A stretch of 64,000 nucleotides of DNA from the NCBI RefSeq assembly GCF_024679245.1, contig NC_090183.1, positions 19,508,707-19,572,706 on the forward strand. Direction: 5' to 3'. Origin of the DNA: Pseudorasbora parva (Eukaryota > Chordata > Actinopteri > Cypriniformes > Gobionidae). Under the pieces are notes generated by a model. That model had not been told where the DNA came from and ran no database searches. It saw nothing but the letters and a program-made list of their open reading frames with translations. The position numbers were made by a program, and so were the translations under genes. This document shows, piece after piece, positions 10,986 to 34,368 of this stretch (position 1 is its first letter; each line of letters begins with the position of its first letter).

Positions 10986-12134
10986 AATAAGATTCTCTGG
11001 TCTGATGAGACCAATATATAGAACATTTTGGCCTTAATTCTAAGAGGGGTATGTGGAAAAAAATATCACCTGTCCAATGCAGTCCCAACAGTGAAGCATG
11101 GTGTGGGGGTGTTTTTCAGCTGGTTGCAACAGGACGACTGGTTGCAATCGAGGGAAGAAGAATGTGGCCAAGTACAGGGATATCCTGGACAAAAACCTTC
11201 TCCAGACTGCGCAAGACCTCAGACTGAGCTGAAGGTTCACCTTCCAACAAGACAATGACCCTGAGTACACAGCTAAAATAACGATGGAGTGGCTTCACAA
11301 CAACTCAGTGACTGTTCTTGAATGGCCCAGCAAGAGCCTTGACTTAAACCCAATTGAGCATTTCTGGAGACACCTGAAAATGGCCATCCACCAACGTTTA
11401 CCATCCAACCTGACAGAACTGGATAGGATCTGCAAGGATCCCCAAATCCTGGTGTGAAAAACTTGTTGCATCTTTTCCAAAAAGACTCATGGCTCTATTA
11501 GATCAAAAGGGTGCTTCTACCAAATACTGAGAAAAGGGTCTGAATACTTAGGTGATATTTCAGTTTTTCTTTTTTAATAAATCTGCCAAAATGTCAACAA
11601 TTCTGTGTTTTTCTCTCAATATAGGGTGCTGTGTGTACATTAATGAGAAAAAAAAAAAAGATTTTAGCAAACGGCTGCAATATAATAGTGAAAACTATAA
11701 GGGGGTCTGAATACTTTCTGTACCCACTGTATAAATATTGCATGCGTCATCAGATTTGTGAAGAACACAAGAGAACTAAACTCAAGATCTGTTTTATTGT
11801 AGAGAATCTTGATACCCCTAATGTGAATGATCATCCATTTTATTTATAACTAGTTATAGCACAAAATAAACATGAATGAACAAAGGTATGTTGTAAGAAA
11901 AAAGTACAACCTAAAGGGGTGGTAAAACATTCTTTCGAAGGTTTATTTGTGTTTGTGGGTTGCACTGTAACGTGTTCATGCTTTGTTTTAAAAAAACAAC
12001 TCCATTATTGTTCATATATTTTACCTACACTGCTATGTTCCTCCTTGTAAAAACCCGGTCCCTCAAAAATATGCAATGGGCTCAGATTGGTTAGCTGGCC
12101 CAGCTGTGCTCTGATTCGCTAACCGCCTAGTTCA

Positions 12135-12425
12135 CATGTTTGATGATCGGTAAATTATCACAGGCTGTGGGCAGGGTGCCACCATTATATAGTTTCAACA
12201 CTGACAGGGGAGTCGGAGCCTGCTGGATTTACAACACAAGATTATCCACTTCACCTGATATATGTAATGTGACTATGTGAGGGAAAAGGGTCGAAAATGG
12301 TTGTGTTAGTTGATCGGTAAAGTCATCACAGGCTGTGGAAGTCCACGCCGCCATTATATGTTTAAACGTTGACGGAGCCTGCTGGATTTACAACACAAGA
12401 TCATCCACTTCTCCTGATATAGGGT
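12135..12425. repeat. Imperfect tandem duplication of about 170 bp
   Basis: Two diverged direct copies inside the Kolobok-like element. Both contain GATCGGTAAA, ATCACAGGCTGTGG, CCATTATAT, GGAGCCTGCTGGATTTAC and ATCCACTTC in the same order (first from about 12140, second from about 12312). Confidence 0.75.
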
Positions 12426-12577
12426 GAATTCAATGTGATTGGGATACTTTTTGGTATTAAGGTGACTTGGGAAAAGTGACACTAAGCTCAGTCAGTCTCA
12501 CTCAGTCTCTGGCCCAGCACCAGATCAACGTTTTTTAAAAGTCGGAATTGCTCCATCTTTCTGGACAAGCCGTTGTG

Positions 12578-13499
12578 CAGAGATGGGGACTCCAGTTTGA
12601 GATTCGGACTTGAGTGCGACTTCAGTCGCACACACAGTGACTTCAGACTCGACTTGAGACTCGTCCTTGGAAGACTTCAGACTCGACTCAAACTCGAGCT
12701 GCGGGACTCGTGAACAATGTTTATTTTTAGTAGGGCAGTCAAAATTAACGCGCTAATAATGCGTTAAAGCAAATTCATTTTAACGGCACTTATTTTATTA
12801 ACGCAGTGCGCATTTTCTGTTTGATCTGTGGCCCATAGTTGGAGAAATAGAGATCAGCCATAGACCTAGGCTAGTAATGAAGCAGCAGCAAACATTAACA
12901 GGGAAAGAACAGGGTTAACAATAACATTACTCTGAAACAAGTGCAGTTATAGCCTACATAAGATACAATATTTTCTACTTAACTTTTATTAGACTCCAGA
13001 TCGAAAAGTGCGTTTTCACTGAGCGCATTCTCTGCCATCCGAGCGCGATGCACTGAAGCTCACTCTCTCTCATGTCTGAGGTAAATCATTAACACCATCA
13101 CAGCTTACAATACATGTGTTTTATTGAACTAAATACATAAAATCGACTAAAATGAATACGCAGGTTAGTTTTCTGAACAAGTTTTCTGAACAAGAGAGCT
13201 CCCGAGTCAGTGTTACTCACACTGTTCGCGTGAATCGCGGCCCAGTTCGGCGCACAGACACACACATACCGGCAGTTCAGTGGGGAAACGCGCAGCTCTT
13301 AAAGGGGCCACGGATGGATGGATGGTACGGCCTGGATGGATCGCCGTACATGATGCAACACTTAAGAGACTTATTATAATAAAGAGACTTGAGACTTGAA
13401 TTGGACTTGAGCCCAGAGACTTGAGACTTGACTTGGACTCTAGCTCAGAGACTTGAGACTTGACTTGGACTCTAGCTTAGAGACTTGTGTGCATCTCTG
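12578..13499. mobile_element. Non-autonomous hAT element (ends CAGAGATG)
   Basis: Starts CAGAGATGGGGACTC and ends GTGTGCATCTCTG, flanked by a perfect 8-bp duplication CCGTTGTG (12570-12577 and 13500-13507). Both ends carry arrays of GACTTGAGACTTGAC-type repeats, in inverse orientation at the two ends. A single-ended piece of another hAT-like family (TAGGGCAGTCAAAATTAACG) starts at about 12733. Confidence 0.93.
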
Positions 13500-13507
13500 C
13501 CGTTGTG

Positions 13508-13708
13508 CAAATCCTGCACTGAACTTGCAACGATTGTGAGCTTTCCTCGGTAAAAATGTGCAGCACAGAGAGAAAGATTTGGGTAATAATTATGAGGGAC
13601 TGAATTAAAAATAAACTTTAACCATTGATCCCTAACTCCCCCGTCCCTAGGAAGGCTGAACAAAGTGAACCTGCAATCTGGATGAAAATAACAGCATTTT
13701 GTTAGCAC
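13508..13708 (-). pseudogene. THAP-domain transposase fragment
   Basis: Minus frame with a Cys-x4/5-Cys start (CCYFHPDC), LFSLPRD, RDQWLKFIF and CAAHF, matching the C2CH zinc-binding THAP module that binds DNA in Kolobok and P-element transposases. The frame is cut by the hAT insertion at 13499; on the far side of that insert (12577 and below) the minus strand continues in the same frame for at least a dozen codons. No start or catalytic domain found. Likely the N-terminus of the Kolobok-like element's own transposase. Confidence 0.65.
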
Positions 13709-14203
13709 TGCACAACCGACAGCACTCCAGCCTACTATTCCACAGCAATAATAAAAAAAAAAGGCCTCACCCCCTCTTATTTAATATTCTCGGAGGAGGG
13801 TTTTATGTAAATACCCTGGAGGAACGTTTATCCTGGAGGAAAAGGCTGTAGTTCCCTACCGGCCGTTTGCTGTAGTCCTTAAAAATTGCAACATTACAAA
13901 CTAACTAAAGTTAGAAAAGTGAAATCATGTTTTACCACCCCTTTAAATGTATCATGCAGTAGCCAGACATCAATAAAACTTCTATCAATTTCCTAGTTTT
14001 TACAAATATTGTTGATTATTGACGGTTAAAATGTTGTAATTGACATTGGGTCACTTGTGAGATATCATCAAAACAGATTTTATCAAGAATATCAGAAGTC
14101 AATGCAAAGACTTTTTTTTTTTTACTAACTGTGCAACTGAATCTTGTCACACTAGCGGAAAAATCTGAGTTCTTTATTTTGCTCTCAAAGTGCACCAGAT
14201 TGG

Positions 14204-14566
14204 TAGACTGGGTAAACCCAGCCTAAACTGCCAGCGATTTGATTCACCCTGCAACTCAGTCTGGAAACCTGTACATACATTTCTAGTGCTTCTACTACTT
14301 CTATTCTTTTGCAGGAACCAATCACAGACTGGCTTATCCACCTGGCTCCCTATTGGCGGGTTTAACACAATGACGGCGAGAGAAGCGATGGGTCGTTGCC
14401 CGTTGGTCACAGCTCGTCGTCTGATTGGTTGAAGAACTATCCAATTGTATACAGTCATTTGAATTATGCTTATCGATCACGCCTCGTGCAGTAGAACATA
14501 CATAGCATACTCCCCAGAACAATGTTCAATCTTAAATTGAGCTTGGTCTGGTGATAACCAGACTAG
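14204..14566. mobile_element. Small inverted-repeat element (MITE-like)
   Basis: The left end TAGACTGGGTAAACCCAGCC and the right end GGTCTGGTGATAACCAGACTA are diverged inverted copies, each itself partly palindromic. No coding capacity. At 14564 a single-ended hAT-like terminus (TAGAGGTCTTCAAGGGTCC) starts; its partner end was not found. Confidence 0.5.
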
Positions 14567-14763
14567 AGGTCTTCAAGGGTCCAAAAATTCGTAAAAAAGC
14601 TGGACCCGGACCCGTGCAGATCCGAGAATGTCAAAAATGTAGTACCCGGAACCGACATGGACCCATCTATTATTTGATAGCTAGAACCGAACCCGGCGGG
14701 AAGACAGATCCGACTGGACCTAGCTATCGCATAATCCACTATAAACTGCTCTTAACATGTTAA

Positions 14764-15677
14764 GCTAATAAATAAGTTGCGAAAAATAACTGTCTCAGCC
14801 TACCTAGCATTATAGCGGTCGTCTCCCTTCCTTGTACCTGATTGTGATGTATTACAATATCCCTCTTGTGTTCAAAGCATGCTTGATTCACTCATTTCAG
14901 CTGTAAAAGTCCATTTTATGTCATGGTGATCGATTTATGCGTCTTTGTAGATTTGCATTTCGACTCGAGTTAACTCGCATAATAACTTTGACTGTTTGCC
15001 CTTTTGAACTAATAACTATTGCTCGTTCAGTGCCGTTGACGTTAGCATTATTTGCCATAATCTGGGAGCCGAGTCTGACTACGAGAACGTTAAGATTAAA
15101 CAAGGCGGTTCATTCATATTAGTTTTACAGTCACAGCGGAAGCTCGGGTTGCCATAGAAACATGACGTGCTTGAGACTGCACTCGCGATGGAGCGACCTG
15201 AAATATGAGCTTTTTTACGCAATTTGAGCGTCACAGAAAACATTTGTGACAGTTCATTTGAGGTCTTTGAAATATATTGTTGAGTACATTATTACCTTGC
15301 GCATGCATTAAATCAGCCCGCTTTCTAAACGGCTGAGCGAGAGCAAAAGAGAAAGAGCTCGTGTTTTTTTTCCTTTTCTAAACCTTATTTCCCGGCCCAT
15401 ACTTTTCTTATCCTAATTTAGCAATTTGCAAGTTACACAAAACACACAAGCCGTGCTGAATCTCACGGCCAGGTGTTCTCTGAGTCTGATTGACGTATTA
15501 AAAAACTGTGCAAAAAGACAGACAATACCTCATTATAAAAGGTAAAAGGAAAGAAAAGTGTTACAACTTTGTCAATAAGTAGACATGATCATTCAATAAT
15601 GGTGTTCACATATGTCTGCAGTGCAACAAATTCATAACAAACAATAATAAATAATGAGAATTTAAGGAAGCACTAAC
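14764..15677. other. No feature recognised
   Basis: AT-rich sequence between the one-ended hAT remnant and srp68 exon 5. No exon with plausible splice borders, no long frame and no clear terminal repeats were seen. It lies in srp68 intron 5. Confidence 0.5.
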
Positions 15678-27203
<11,526 letters not shown>

Positions 27204-27249
27204 TTTCCAGCAAGTACACGTCTGATGAACCTTCAACCAGCGGAAGAGG

Positions 27250-27258
27250 TTAATCCAT
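27250..27258 (-). promoter_or_regulatory. Possible two-codon upstream ORF in srp68 leader
   Basis: On the sense strand, 52 bases before the srp68 start, an ATG is followed by one Asp codon and TAA. If transcription starts upstream of 27258 this is a minimal uORF. The transcription start is not known. An ETS-like AGCGGAAGAGG reads on the plus strand at 27238-27248. Confidence 0.35.
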
Positions 27259-28212
27259 CTTCTTCTTTCTTCTGTTGTAAGGCTGTCTCACAAACTAAAT
27301 AGCATACCGCCACCTACTGAGCTGTAGCACAGTCTATTATACTACATTCTACAGTACTTTCATTCTACATTTTTTACGGTCTATGCTACATTCACGATAA
27401 CAAAATTAGATTTTAGATAACTGGTAGCGATATCATACTGCGTAACACTCTATGGTAGGCAATATGATATCACTAAGAAAAAAACATGGTGGTGTTTTTC
27501 CTGCTTAAAATTGGTCAATATCTCAATCAAGTTTTTTGTTTTGTTTTTTGTTTTTAACTTTTTTTCTTCTTCTTTTTATTTTTTAGTTTGTTGCCTCAAG
27601 GCAACATTGTACCATAATGGACAAATTGAAACATTTGACATTTTTTTATGTAGAAAAATATATAGGCTATATGAAAAACATCAATTTCTTTAACCAGACA
27701 CTTGAACAAACACAGTTATCCTGTTTTTAATGTATCACAAATGTAATATTCAATAAAAAAGTAACATTTTAAACTCAACTGTTGCTCTCAGCCAACATTG
27801 TACCATCGTGAAACACAAGCATCACCAAACCATCATATTGAGTTATCATATCCATCTTCATCCTCATATCCATCTTCAGTCTCACCCTCACTCCCTGCCG
27901 TATTATCACTACCTTATCTTCCTCATTACAGTATGACCTCATCCTCTCAACTGGCAGTTGTGTTTAATTCTTTTTTAAAGTGCTATATAAAATGTGCAGA
28001 TCATAATTTGTGCAGTTATAGGCTAGTATGTGAATTACTATTCTTATAAATGCATTACAAAATCATGCAAAAATGCTAATATATTTATTTCCCTATCGAG
28101 AGGTCTCTCATATTGTGTGTGGGAAAAGCTCCTTTTCTCGAGAATATGAAGCAAAACTTTATTATATAAAGGTATCCATGTAAAGAGCAGTGTAGCTGCA
28201 CGGCAATAGAGT
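27259..28212. other. srp68 5' flank, no gene recognised
   Basis: AT-rich, with short frames only. Near 27790-27920 there is a pyrimidine-rich TCATATCCATCTTCA-type stretch. No divergent gene was recognised next to srp68. Confidence 0.45.
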
Positions 28213-29558
28213 GCCGAAGTCATGACGTCACTTTGTAGGCCAAAACGCGTAAGTGAGTTAGCATTTTAGCACTTCCGGTTCCCTCGCTCCAAAGTCTATA
28301 GGTTTTTTGAATGGGTTTTTGCTTAATCGCCTGAAAAAAAGGTCTGTGGCTAACAAAGCCTCTAAATATTTTCACGTTTTGATCTATGACATAAAACACA
28401 CTAGTTCTAACCTGCTTGTGATTTTTTTTAACTTTATTGTGTCTTAAAAACGGCGGTTGCTAACAAGTTGCTAAAAGGGACATCCTTTGGCCGGGACTTT
28501 AGACGTCATCGTGACAAACGGGAAATCTCACCAGCCCGCGTTTCATTCACTTTTGAATTCTGTAAGTAAATGTTTAATAAAAATAAAAAACTAGCGTGCG
28601 TTTCAGCCTCATGTTATGATAAGTTTACCTTTCAGTTATAAATACATAAAGTTATATATTTAGTCCTTTCAAATAGTAGTGTTTCCAAATATTGTTGTAC
28701 ACAGAAATCTGTGAAGGTAACCGATTACCAGTTCTTCATTTCTATGGAGTGACTGTAGTGTTTTGTTTTGTCCCGAGATGGAACCACAAGTCGTCGAATG
28801 AAAGCTGCGCTGTTCTACATGTTCAGATTTATAGTGGTTCTCTCCTCGATTATGATCAATCGTCTAAGGAAAATGACATACGATTGTAAATTGATACGGC
28901 TACGTCGTTAGTGCTTCTGAGGTGTTTTTTTTCTGGCGAATTAGCAAACATACAATCAAACATAATACAGCTAAAGATAATCTTTAAAGTCTATTTGGGG
29001 CACGATGATCAGGCATAATAGCCTAATCTTAATCACAAAGAAAATAATATTAAGGTTTATATATACTAACAAAATAATAAACGAATAAATAAAACATTAA
29101 CAAACAAGAAAACAAATCTCAGAGAGGCACGCATAAACTCAATTAGTTTCTAAAATTTTTGGAAAAAACGAATGGTCAATATTTATCATGAAAAAGTGGA
29201 TAAGTGTTCATACAGAGCGCAGATCATAATGAGCGAACATGTTTTTTAAATAAAGTTTGAGGAAGCATGATGATGACGTAGATCCGCAACTGTGTGCTGT
29301 AGTCCGTTTATAGCCTACCGTTAGCATTTTATATCTGACGGCTTTATTTAGGCTTCAAATGGTATACATTTTGGATTCACTTGTAAAGATTATCTTGATA
29401 GACAAAACGTGTAAGGGTCATAACTCTTTGTTGAACACAGATCTTATTTTTTGCGATTGTCCAAAAGTCTATGGGGAAAATGCATAGGCTTTTGATCGAG
29501 GGAACCCATACGCCGCTAACTTCCGGGTTGGCCTACAAAGTGACGTCATGACTTCGGC
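28213..29558. mobile_element. DNA transposon with 29-bp perfect terminal repeats
   Basis: Positions 28213-28241 and 29530-29558 are exact reverse complements, beginning GCCGAAGTCATGACGTCAC. Each repeat contains TGACGTCA, the full CRE/ATF consensus (28223-28230 and 29541-29548). Further inverted similarity continues inward (ACTTCCGGTTCCCTCG and its mirror near 29500). The target duplication is not clear, so the superfamily is undecided. No transposase frame. Confidence 0.8.
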
Positions 29559-30526
29559 GCGAGGAGTGCTCTGATTGGCCGGGCCACAGCAACTGCAGGA
29601 ACCTATGGAGAGGCGGCTGAGGAAAGCGAGCCAATGGGGGCGCTCTAGAGAGACCTCCGAAAAAGGGACTCAAATTAGCACACTGGAGGCTATATAAGAC
29701 CCTGTTTCGCCATAGGCTGGGCCACATTAATTTAATGCACAGGCTTACCTGGCTGGGCTTAAGCCCAGGGGGAAGGGCCCCAATGATGCCGGAAAATATT
29801 GTAACTGGATTTTATAATACGTTGGCTGTCCCTTTAAAAATTACGCTTTATCGCTTTGTTTTGAATGCACGTGCGGGCGTTGCAAGTCCTGCTCGAGAAG
29901 TTTCAGTCAAACCCTCTCACTCAATGAACCATGCAATCATCAGTCACACCTAGTGGGCATTATTTAATGTCTTGTCTGAAATCCATAGGCGCGTACCCAC
30001 CATTCTGCTGCTGCGCTGGCTACACACTTCTCTATTTATAATGGGCCTTGAGGAAATGAAAGGGAAATTGAAAAAAACTGAAATATTCTCTACAAATCGA
30101 TGTAGAAAAAAATGTGCGCAGCAATGAAGGGGTGAACCTTCAAAACATTAAAAGTAAAACACAAAACATGATTAATAATTATAATTAATATAATTATAAA
30201 ATTAATGTTATTAATTTTAATAATAATAATGTAAATAATAATAAGCTGTGATAATGCATTACTGCTTATGTTTTGTTTATTTTATTAAATTGCACTGTAA
30301 TGTTACCTGTAATTAAATGCTTTCTCTGTATTCAGGTTTGATTGAAAAATAACCGTAGAGACGGAACTGACTATTTTCTTTAAGCAATACAATCGTGTTT
30401 AAATCAATAAACTCAATCAATATTAATTAATAATATTGATTAATTAATAATAAATCAATATTTTTTGTGTCAAATTATTAATTTATTTGGTGGGTAGCCA
30501 TGTAATAAGCGGGATAATGTAGAGCG

Positions 30527-31213
30527 TGTCAGGGTTCTGCCCTGGCAGCTCTGTCTGTTTTGTCTTTGTTTAATGTTTCTATGTTTGTTTTGTGTCTTAG
30601 TACTTGGATTTGTCTCTCTCTGTGTTTGTCATGTGTTCCCCTTGTCTTGCCTCCTTGTTTGCTGTTACCACGCCCCCTTGTTTAGTCTGGTCTAGTCCTC
30701 GTTTCACTAATTGTGCTCACCTGTTCCTCATGTGCTCTGGTCCCTTTATATTGTGCTACCTTCACTCTTGTCTTTGCTGGTTCGTTGCATTTGTGTGCAT
30801 TTGTTTGTCCGTGCAAGCTTCTAGCCCAGTGTCCAGTCAGTTCTAGATTTAGTTAGTGATGGGCAGACCGAGGCTTCGTGAAGCACTGAAACAGTTGAAG
30901 CAAATGTGCCGAAGCTTCGAAACAACACCCGACACCCGTCTCCATGACGCCATCTAGTGGACACTTGCCTGTATTGATCTGAAATAACCTTGACTGTGAT
31001 CTACTACTAACAAAACAAAACAAAAAATATGTTTTTAACATCTGTCTACTTGGCTTTGTAACCTGTAGCCTCCTCATTGTAAATAACTTTAGTCTTTTGT
31101 TTTTGTTTTTTGTAATGAAAAATTAAGATTAAAAGAAATAAAATGTGTCATTTGTTACATAACATTTTTATTAAAAAATATGAATTGCTCTACTGGTGAA
31201 GGATTTAGTCAAC

Positions 31214-31259
<46 letters not shown>

Positions 31260-32662
31260 TCCAGCCTTTGAAACAATACTCTCACAAGACGGGACACTTG
31301 TTGCTGGCATGCACAATTTTTATTTTTTTGCAAGTACATCCAAATGAGGGAAAATTACTGAAAATTACGTTAATGGATCATGCATTCTGGGCCAATAAAA
31401 TACACACTACACACATCTCACTTTATGTGGTGTTTCCAAATGGAAATGCTCCCACACCAGATGTAGTGTCTGTGACATCTCTTATGTGGAGCCTCCATAT
31501 CTATATATATCACTTAAGAATATATTCTATATCTATATATTCTATATTATATATCTATAAGTCTAACGTAGCCTATATGAATGTGTCACTAGCCTTTATC
31601 TATCCTAACTATCTGTCGCTGTCTATACCTATCAGTCAATATATCTCATTTAAATCTAGCCTAAATATAACTAACCAAAGTGCACTATAAATCTCACTTA
31701 TATCACAAAATGTATCTTCTCTCACAAAACCCACGAGGTGAAGATGGATTAACTTCAGTTTTAAACTGTGGGGAATGAGGTTCATTCAGATGTGTGTTCC
31801 AGCCCCTTTTAATCAAAGCAGTTTCGAAAGGCGCACCTGATGAAACACTTCAGTGCTTCGTTTAGCTGTAGTTACGTGACATGGGTGTGTCGAATCACAG
31901 CTCGGAGCAGCGTTTCGAAACATCTGCGCTTCGGGATCTCGACACAGTGTCGAAACGTCAGGTTCGCGTCAGCCATCCCTAGATTTAGTATCTCCTGTTT
32001 TTCTAGCTTTAGATTTATTTTCAGTTTTTCTTTGTTCCTGAGTTTTTTACTCTAGTGAAGTTTCTGTCTTTATTTTGCTCGTTTTCTCCAGGTTTTATTT
32101 TGGTATTTTCTCTAGCCTTATTATTTAGTTTTCTTGGTTTCGATAGCTTACCTTTTTATTTTATTTTCCTGTTTTCCACTTTAATTTTCAGTTCAGTTTT
32201 TTTTATAGAGATTGGTTTTGTTTTATTTTTCCTCGTTTTCTAGCTCCAGTTATTATTTAAGTTTTTGTTTAATTTAGTCTTAGTTCTTAGTTTGTCTGTT
32301 GTTTCTTGTTGTCTTGTCTAGAGTCTTGTCGTGTGTGTGTCCTGTGTTGTTTTCTGTCCTAAGTTTTCCCCTGGCCGCTGTCTCCACTGCCTGTCAGCCA
32401 AGAAGGGAGCTGATTCTGTGAGACCATCAAGCCTCTGGTTCCTGCCTGGATTGGTCCACCATCACCCTGCCTGGTGTTGCCTCACAAGCTGTCGTCAAGT
32501 TCATTGGCTGCCTGGACTGGTCTCAGTGGTCATACTCCCCTGCCCTGGTGTTTGGACTGTCACTCATCCACTACCCTCTTGTGCCTTTTTGATCTGTCTT
32601 ATTATTAAACTGTCCTTGTTGTTCACTCTGCATCTGGGTCCTCCACTTCCTGATCCTTGACA
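30527..32662 (+). mobile_element. Solo LTR, interrupted by a hAT
   Basis: Starts TGTCAGGGTTCTGCC and ends GATCCTTGACA (TG...CA), flanked by a perfect 5-bp duplication GAGCG (30522-30526 and 32663-32667). Without the nested hAT and its extra target copy it is exactly 1,000 bp. An ATTAAA at about 32604 could be its polyadenylation signal. No internal retroviral sequence on either side, hence a solo LTR left by LTR-LTR recombination. Confidence 0.88.
30854..31981. mobile_element. Non-autonomous hAT element (ends TAGTGATGGGC / GCCATCCCTA)
   Basis: Starts TAGTGATGGGCAGACCGAGG, ends GTCAGCCATCCCTA, with a perfect 8-bp duplication GATTTAGT (30846-30853 and 31982-31989). Subterminal GCTTCGNNGC-type motifs at both ends. 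Contains a (TG)n run at 31215-31250 that encodes a meaningless Val-Cys frame. Confidence 0.92.
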
Positions 32663-34368
32663 GAGCGAGGCCTGATTTGGGGTTAGAATTTTTTTTTTGG
32701 TGGTTATGATGAGCAACATGAGAGAGAAATCTTGTAATCCATGCATATATACCATGTCATAGTCAACATGGTACTTATGAAGCAGATTAGTGGGTCATCT
32801 CATTCATGTGTAATGCTTTTTGAAAACTTACAGCTTTCTTCTTCATAAAACGAGTTGAACATCATCACATGATTTTGTTTTTTTTATTTATTTACATTAG
32901 TAAGCTACAAATACATGATAGTAAGTCTTTCAAAACATGACCTGCGTGAAAGAGAAAAATAAGGCATCATTGTACCCAGCACTTCTGAAAATGCACTGAA
33001 TGCGTCTCTGTCCCCAGCACATTTCAAACTAAATTGACTCATGCTGAAATCCAATACAATTCATAATTTTCTGAAAGCATTCAGTGCCTGTATCAAACTT
33101 ACGTGCCCACAAGATAATTGCCTATTCTAATGATGATATTAACTGTAGCTAATTTATTGTGACAGCAATGTCTCCTAAATATGAAAGGGTTCGCAAAAAT
33201 TGAAATGAGCTGATGATAAGATGCAGCTCGAATCTTGTGCTTTATTTCGTTGACGTTAACTCCGTTAAATGTGCCTAGGCCTATACCGCAAAATTGAAGA
33301 TCAGATTCATTTTCATTTTGCGGAGAGGTATAGCAAGGTAAGACAATGTTAAGGAGGATTAAAAAAAAACACAGACTGGGCTAGGGCCTAGATTTGAGCT
33401 TCTTGTCTGCAAGCGTTAATTTTGCACAAAAGAGAGTAACGCGAGTCTCAAACTCATTTAAATTTCAGTAATTGTAATTGCGATACTTGATTAAAAAAGT
33501 ATTTAATTACATGCGTGTTACAGCTCAAAGTAGGCCTAGTGGAATACTGTCACGTGTTACTCCCAACACTGCTTGTTACATATAAAAGTTGCATTTGCCC
33601 TCAGAAGCAAGCACTTAATTGCGCCTATTTTTGTGCACTTTCTACGATAAACTTAAGAAAATGTAAGTGTACTTAACTGCTATTTTGAGATGCAATGAAT
33701 ATGAACTAAAATGTGAATTTAACATACTATCTCTGTATTTAAAAAAAAAAAGCTATATTAAAAGCACATTTTAGTTCCTATCCATGGTGTCTTTACATTA
33801 CAGTACATTATAGAAGTGTACTTTTTTCACTTGGGTATATTTGTGTATTTTATATGACAGACCTATAGATGGATGTTTTTAATACCATTTATTCCCGTAA
33901 AATAAAAGGCTTTGTCATTTTTTGAGAATGATTCCATGACAAATGCATGTTTTAACAGTCACTTGTTACCACCTGGGTGTAATAGATACAAACGACCTTC
34001 AGTAAAAGGGCTGCATAACGATAAATTATGCAGTTCCAATGGATGAAGGGCCCCTCGAGAGGTATAGCCCAGGGGCCCCTTATAGTCTTAATGCGGCCCT
34101 GGCCATAGGTATCAGATTTTATCTCCTTCAGCAACATTGTCGCTAACCTCCGGAATCCTGCAAACCGACGTCGAAAAGCAACCAGCAGAACTTCCCTGCA
34201 GCCGTGAGGATGCCGGATTCCAACCAGGTCTCTGCCTTCTGCCACCTGCGTTCCAGCTGTGCCAACTGGTGTTAAATATCCTTTATTCTGTGTGTCTATG
34301 TTTTGTGTGTGTGTGTTGCTGCTGCAAGGCCACTTCAGAGCTTATGTCGTTGCAAATTCTAAGTTCTT

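Larger units (their letters stand above)
7170..11731 (+). mobile_element. Tc1-like transposon, interrupted by nested insertions
   Basis: Diverged Tc1 copy lying in three pieces: about 7170-7213, 8539-8764 and 10986-11731. The middle piece has the DNA-binding-domain region (CTGAGCTCCAGAGATGCAG) and the last piece the catalytic half and the terminus TACCCACTG followed by TA at 11730-11731. In the last piece the plus-strand sequence reads through the usual CAACAAGACAATGACCC and AACCCAATTGAGCA sites for Asp and Glu. Many indels; no open frame. The 5' end is truncated. Pieces join cleanly when the inserts and one duplication copy are removed. Confidence 0.8.
11912..13948. mobile_element. Kolobok-like TTAA element with THAP remnant
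   Basis: Terminal repeats AGGGGTGGTAAAACAT (from 11915) and ATGTTTTACCACCCCT (to 13942) are perfect inverses. The flanks read CTAA on the left and TTAA on the right, consistent with a TTAA target with one base changed. A THAP-domain fragment (13508-13708, minus) fits the Kolobok superfamily, whose transposases carry THAP domains; piggyBac also uses TTAA but lacks THAP. A hAT (12578-13499) splits it. Confidence 0.65.
29717..34101. mobile_element. hAT element (ends CTGGGCCACATTAA / GCGGCCCTG)
   Basis: Flanked by a perfect 8-bp duplication GCCATAGG (29709-29716 and 34102-34109). The left end CTGGGCCACATTAA pairs with the right end TTAATGCGGCCCTG with two mismatches; subterminal GGGCCCC motifs occur at both ends. 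4,385 bp including a 2.1-kb solo LTR. Near the left end (29824-29838) is GGCTGTCCCTTTAAA. Confidence 0.85.

Noticed and set aside
14764..15660. Search for srp68 exon 6
   Set aside because: No stretch encoding the region after the NKC residues of exon 5, with splice borders, was found here or in 1-14.7 kb.
31196..31690. 164-codon frame starting in a Val-Cys run
   Set aside because: Translation of a (TG)n microsatellite and AT-rich sequence inside a non-autonomous hAT.
32331..32660. 109-codon plus frame
   Set aside because: Lies wholly in the solo LTR; no homology recognised.
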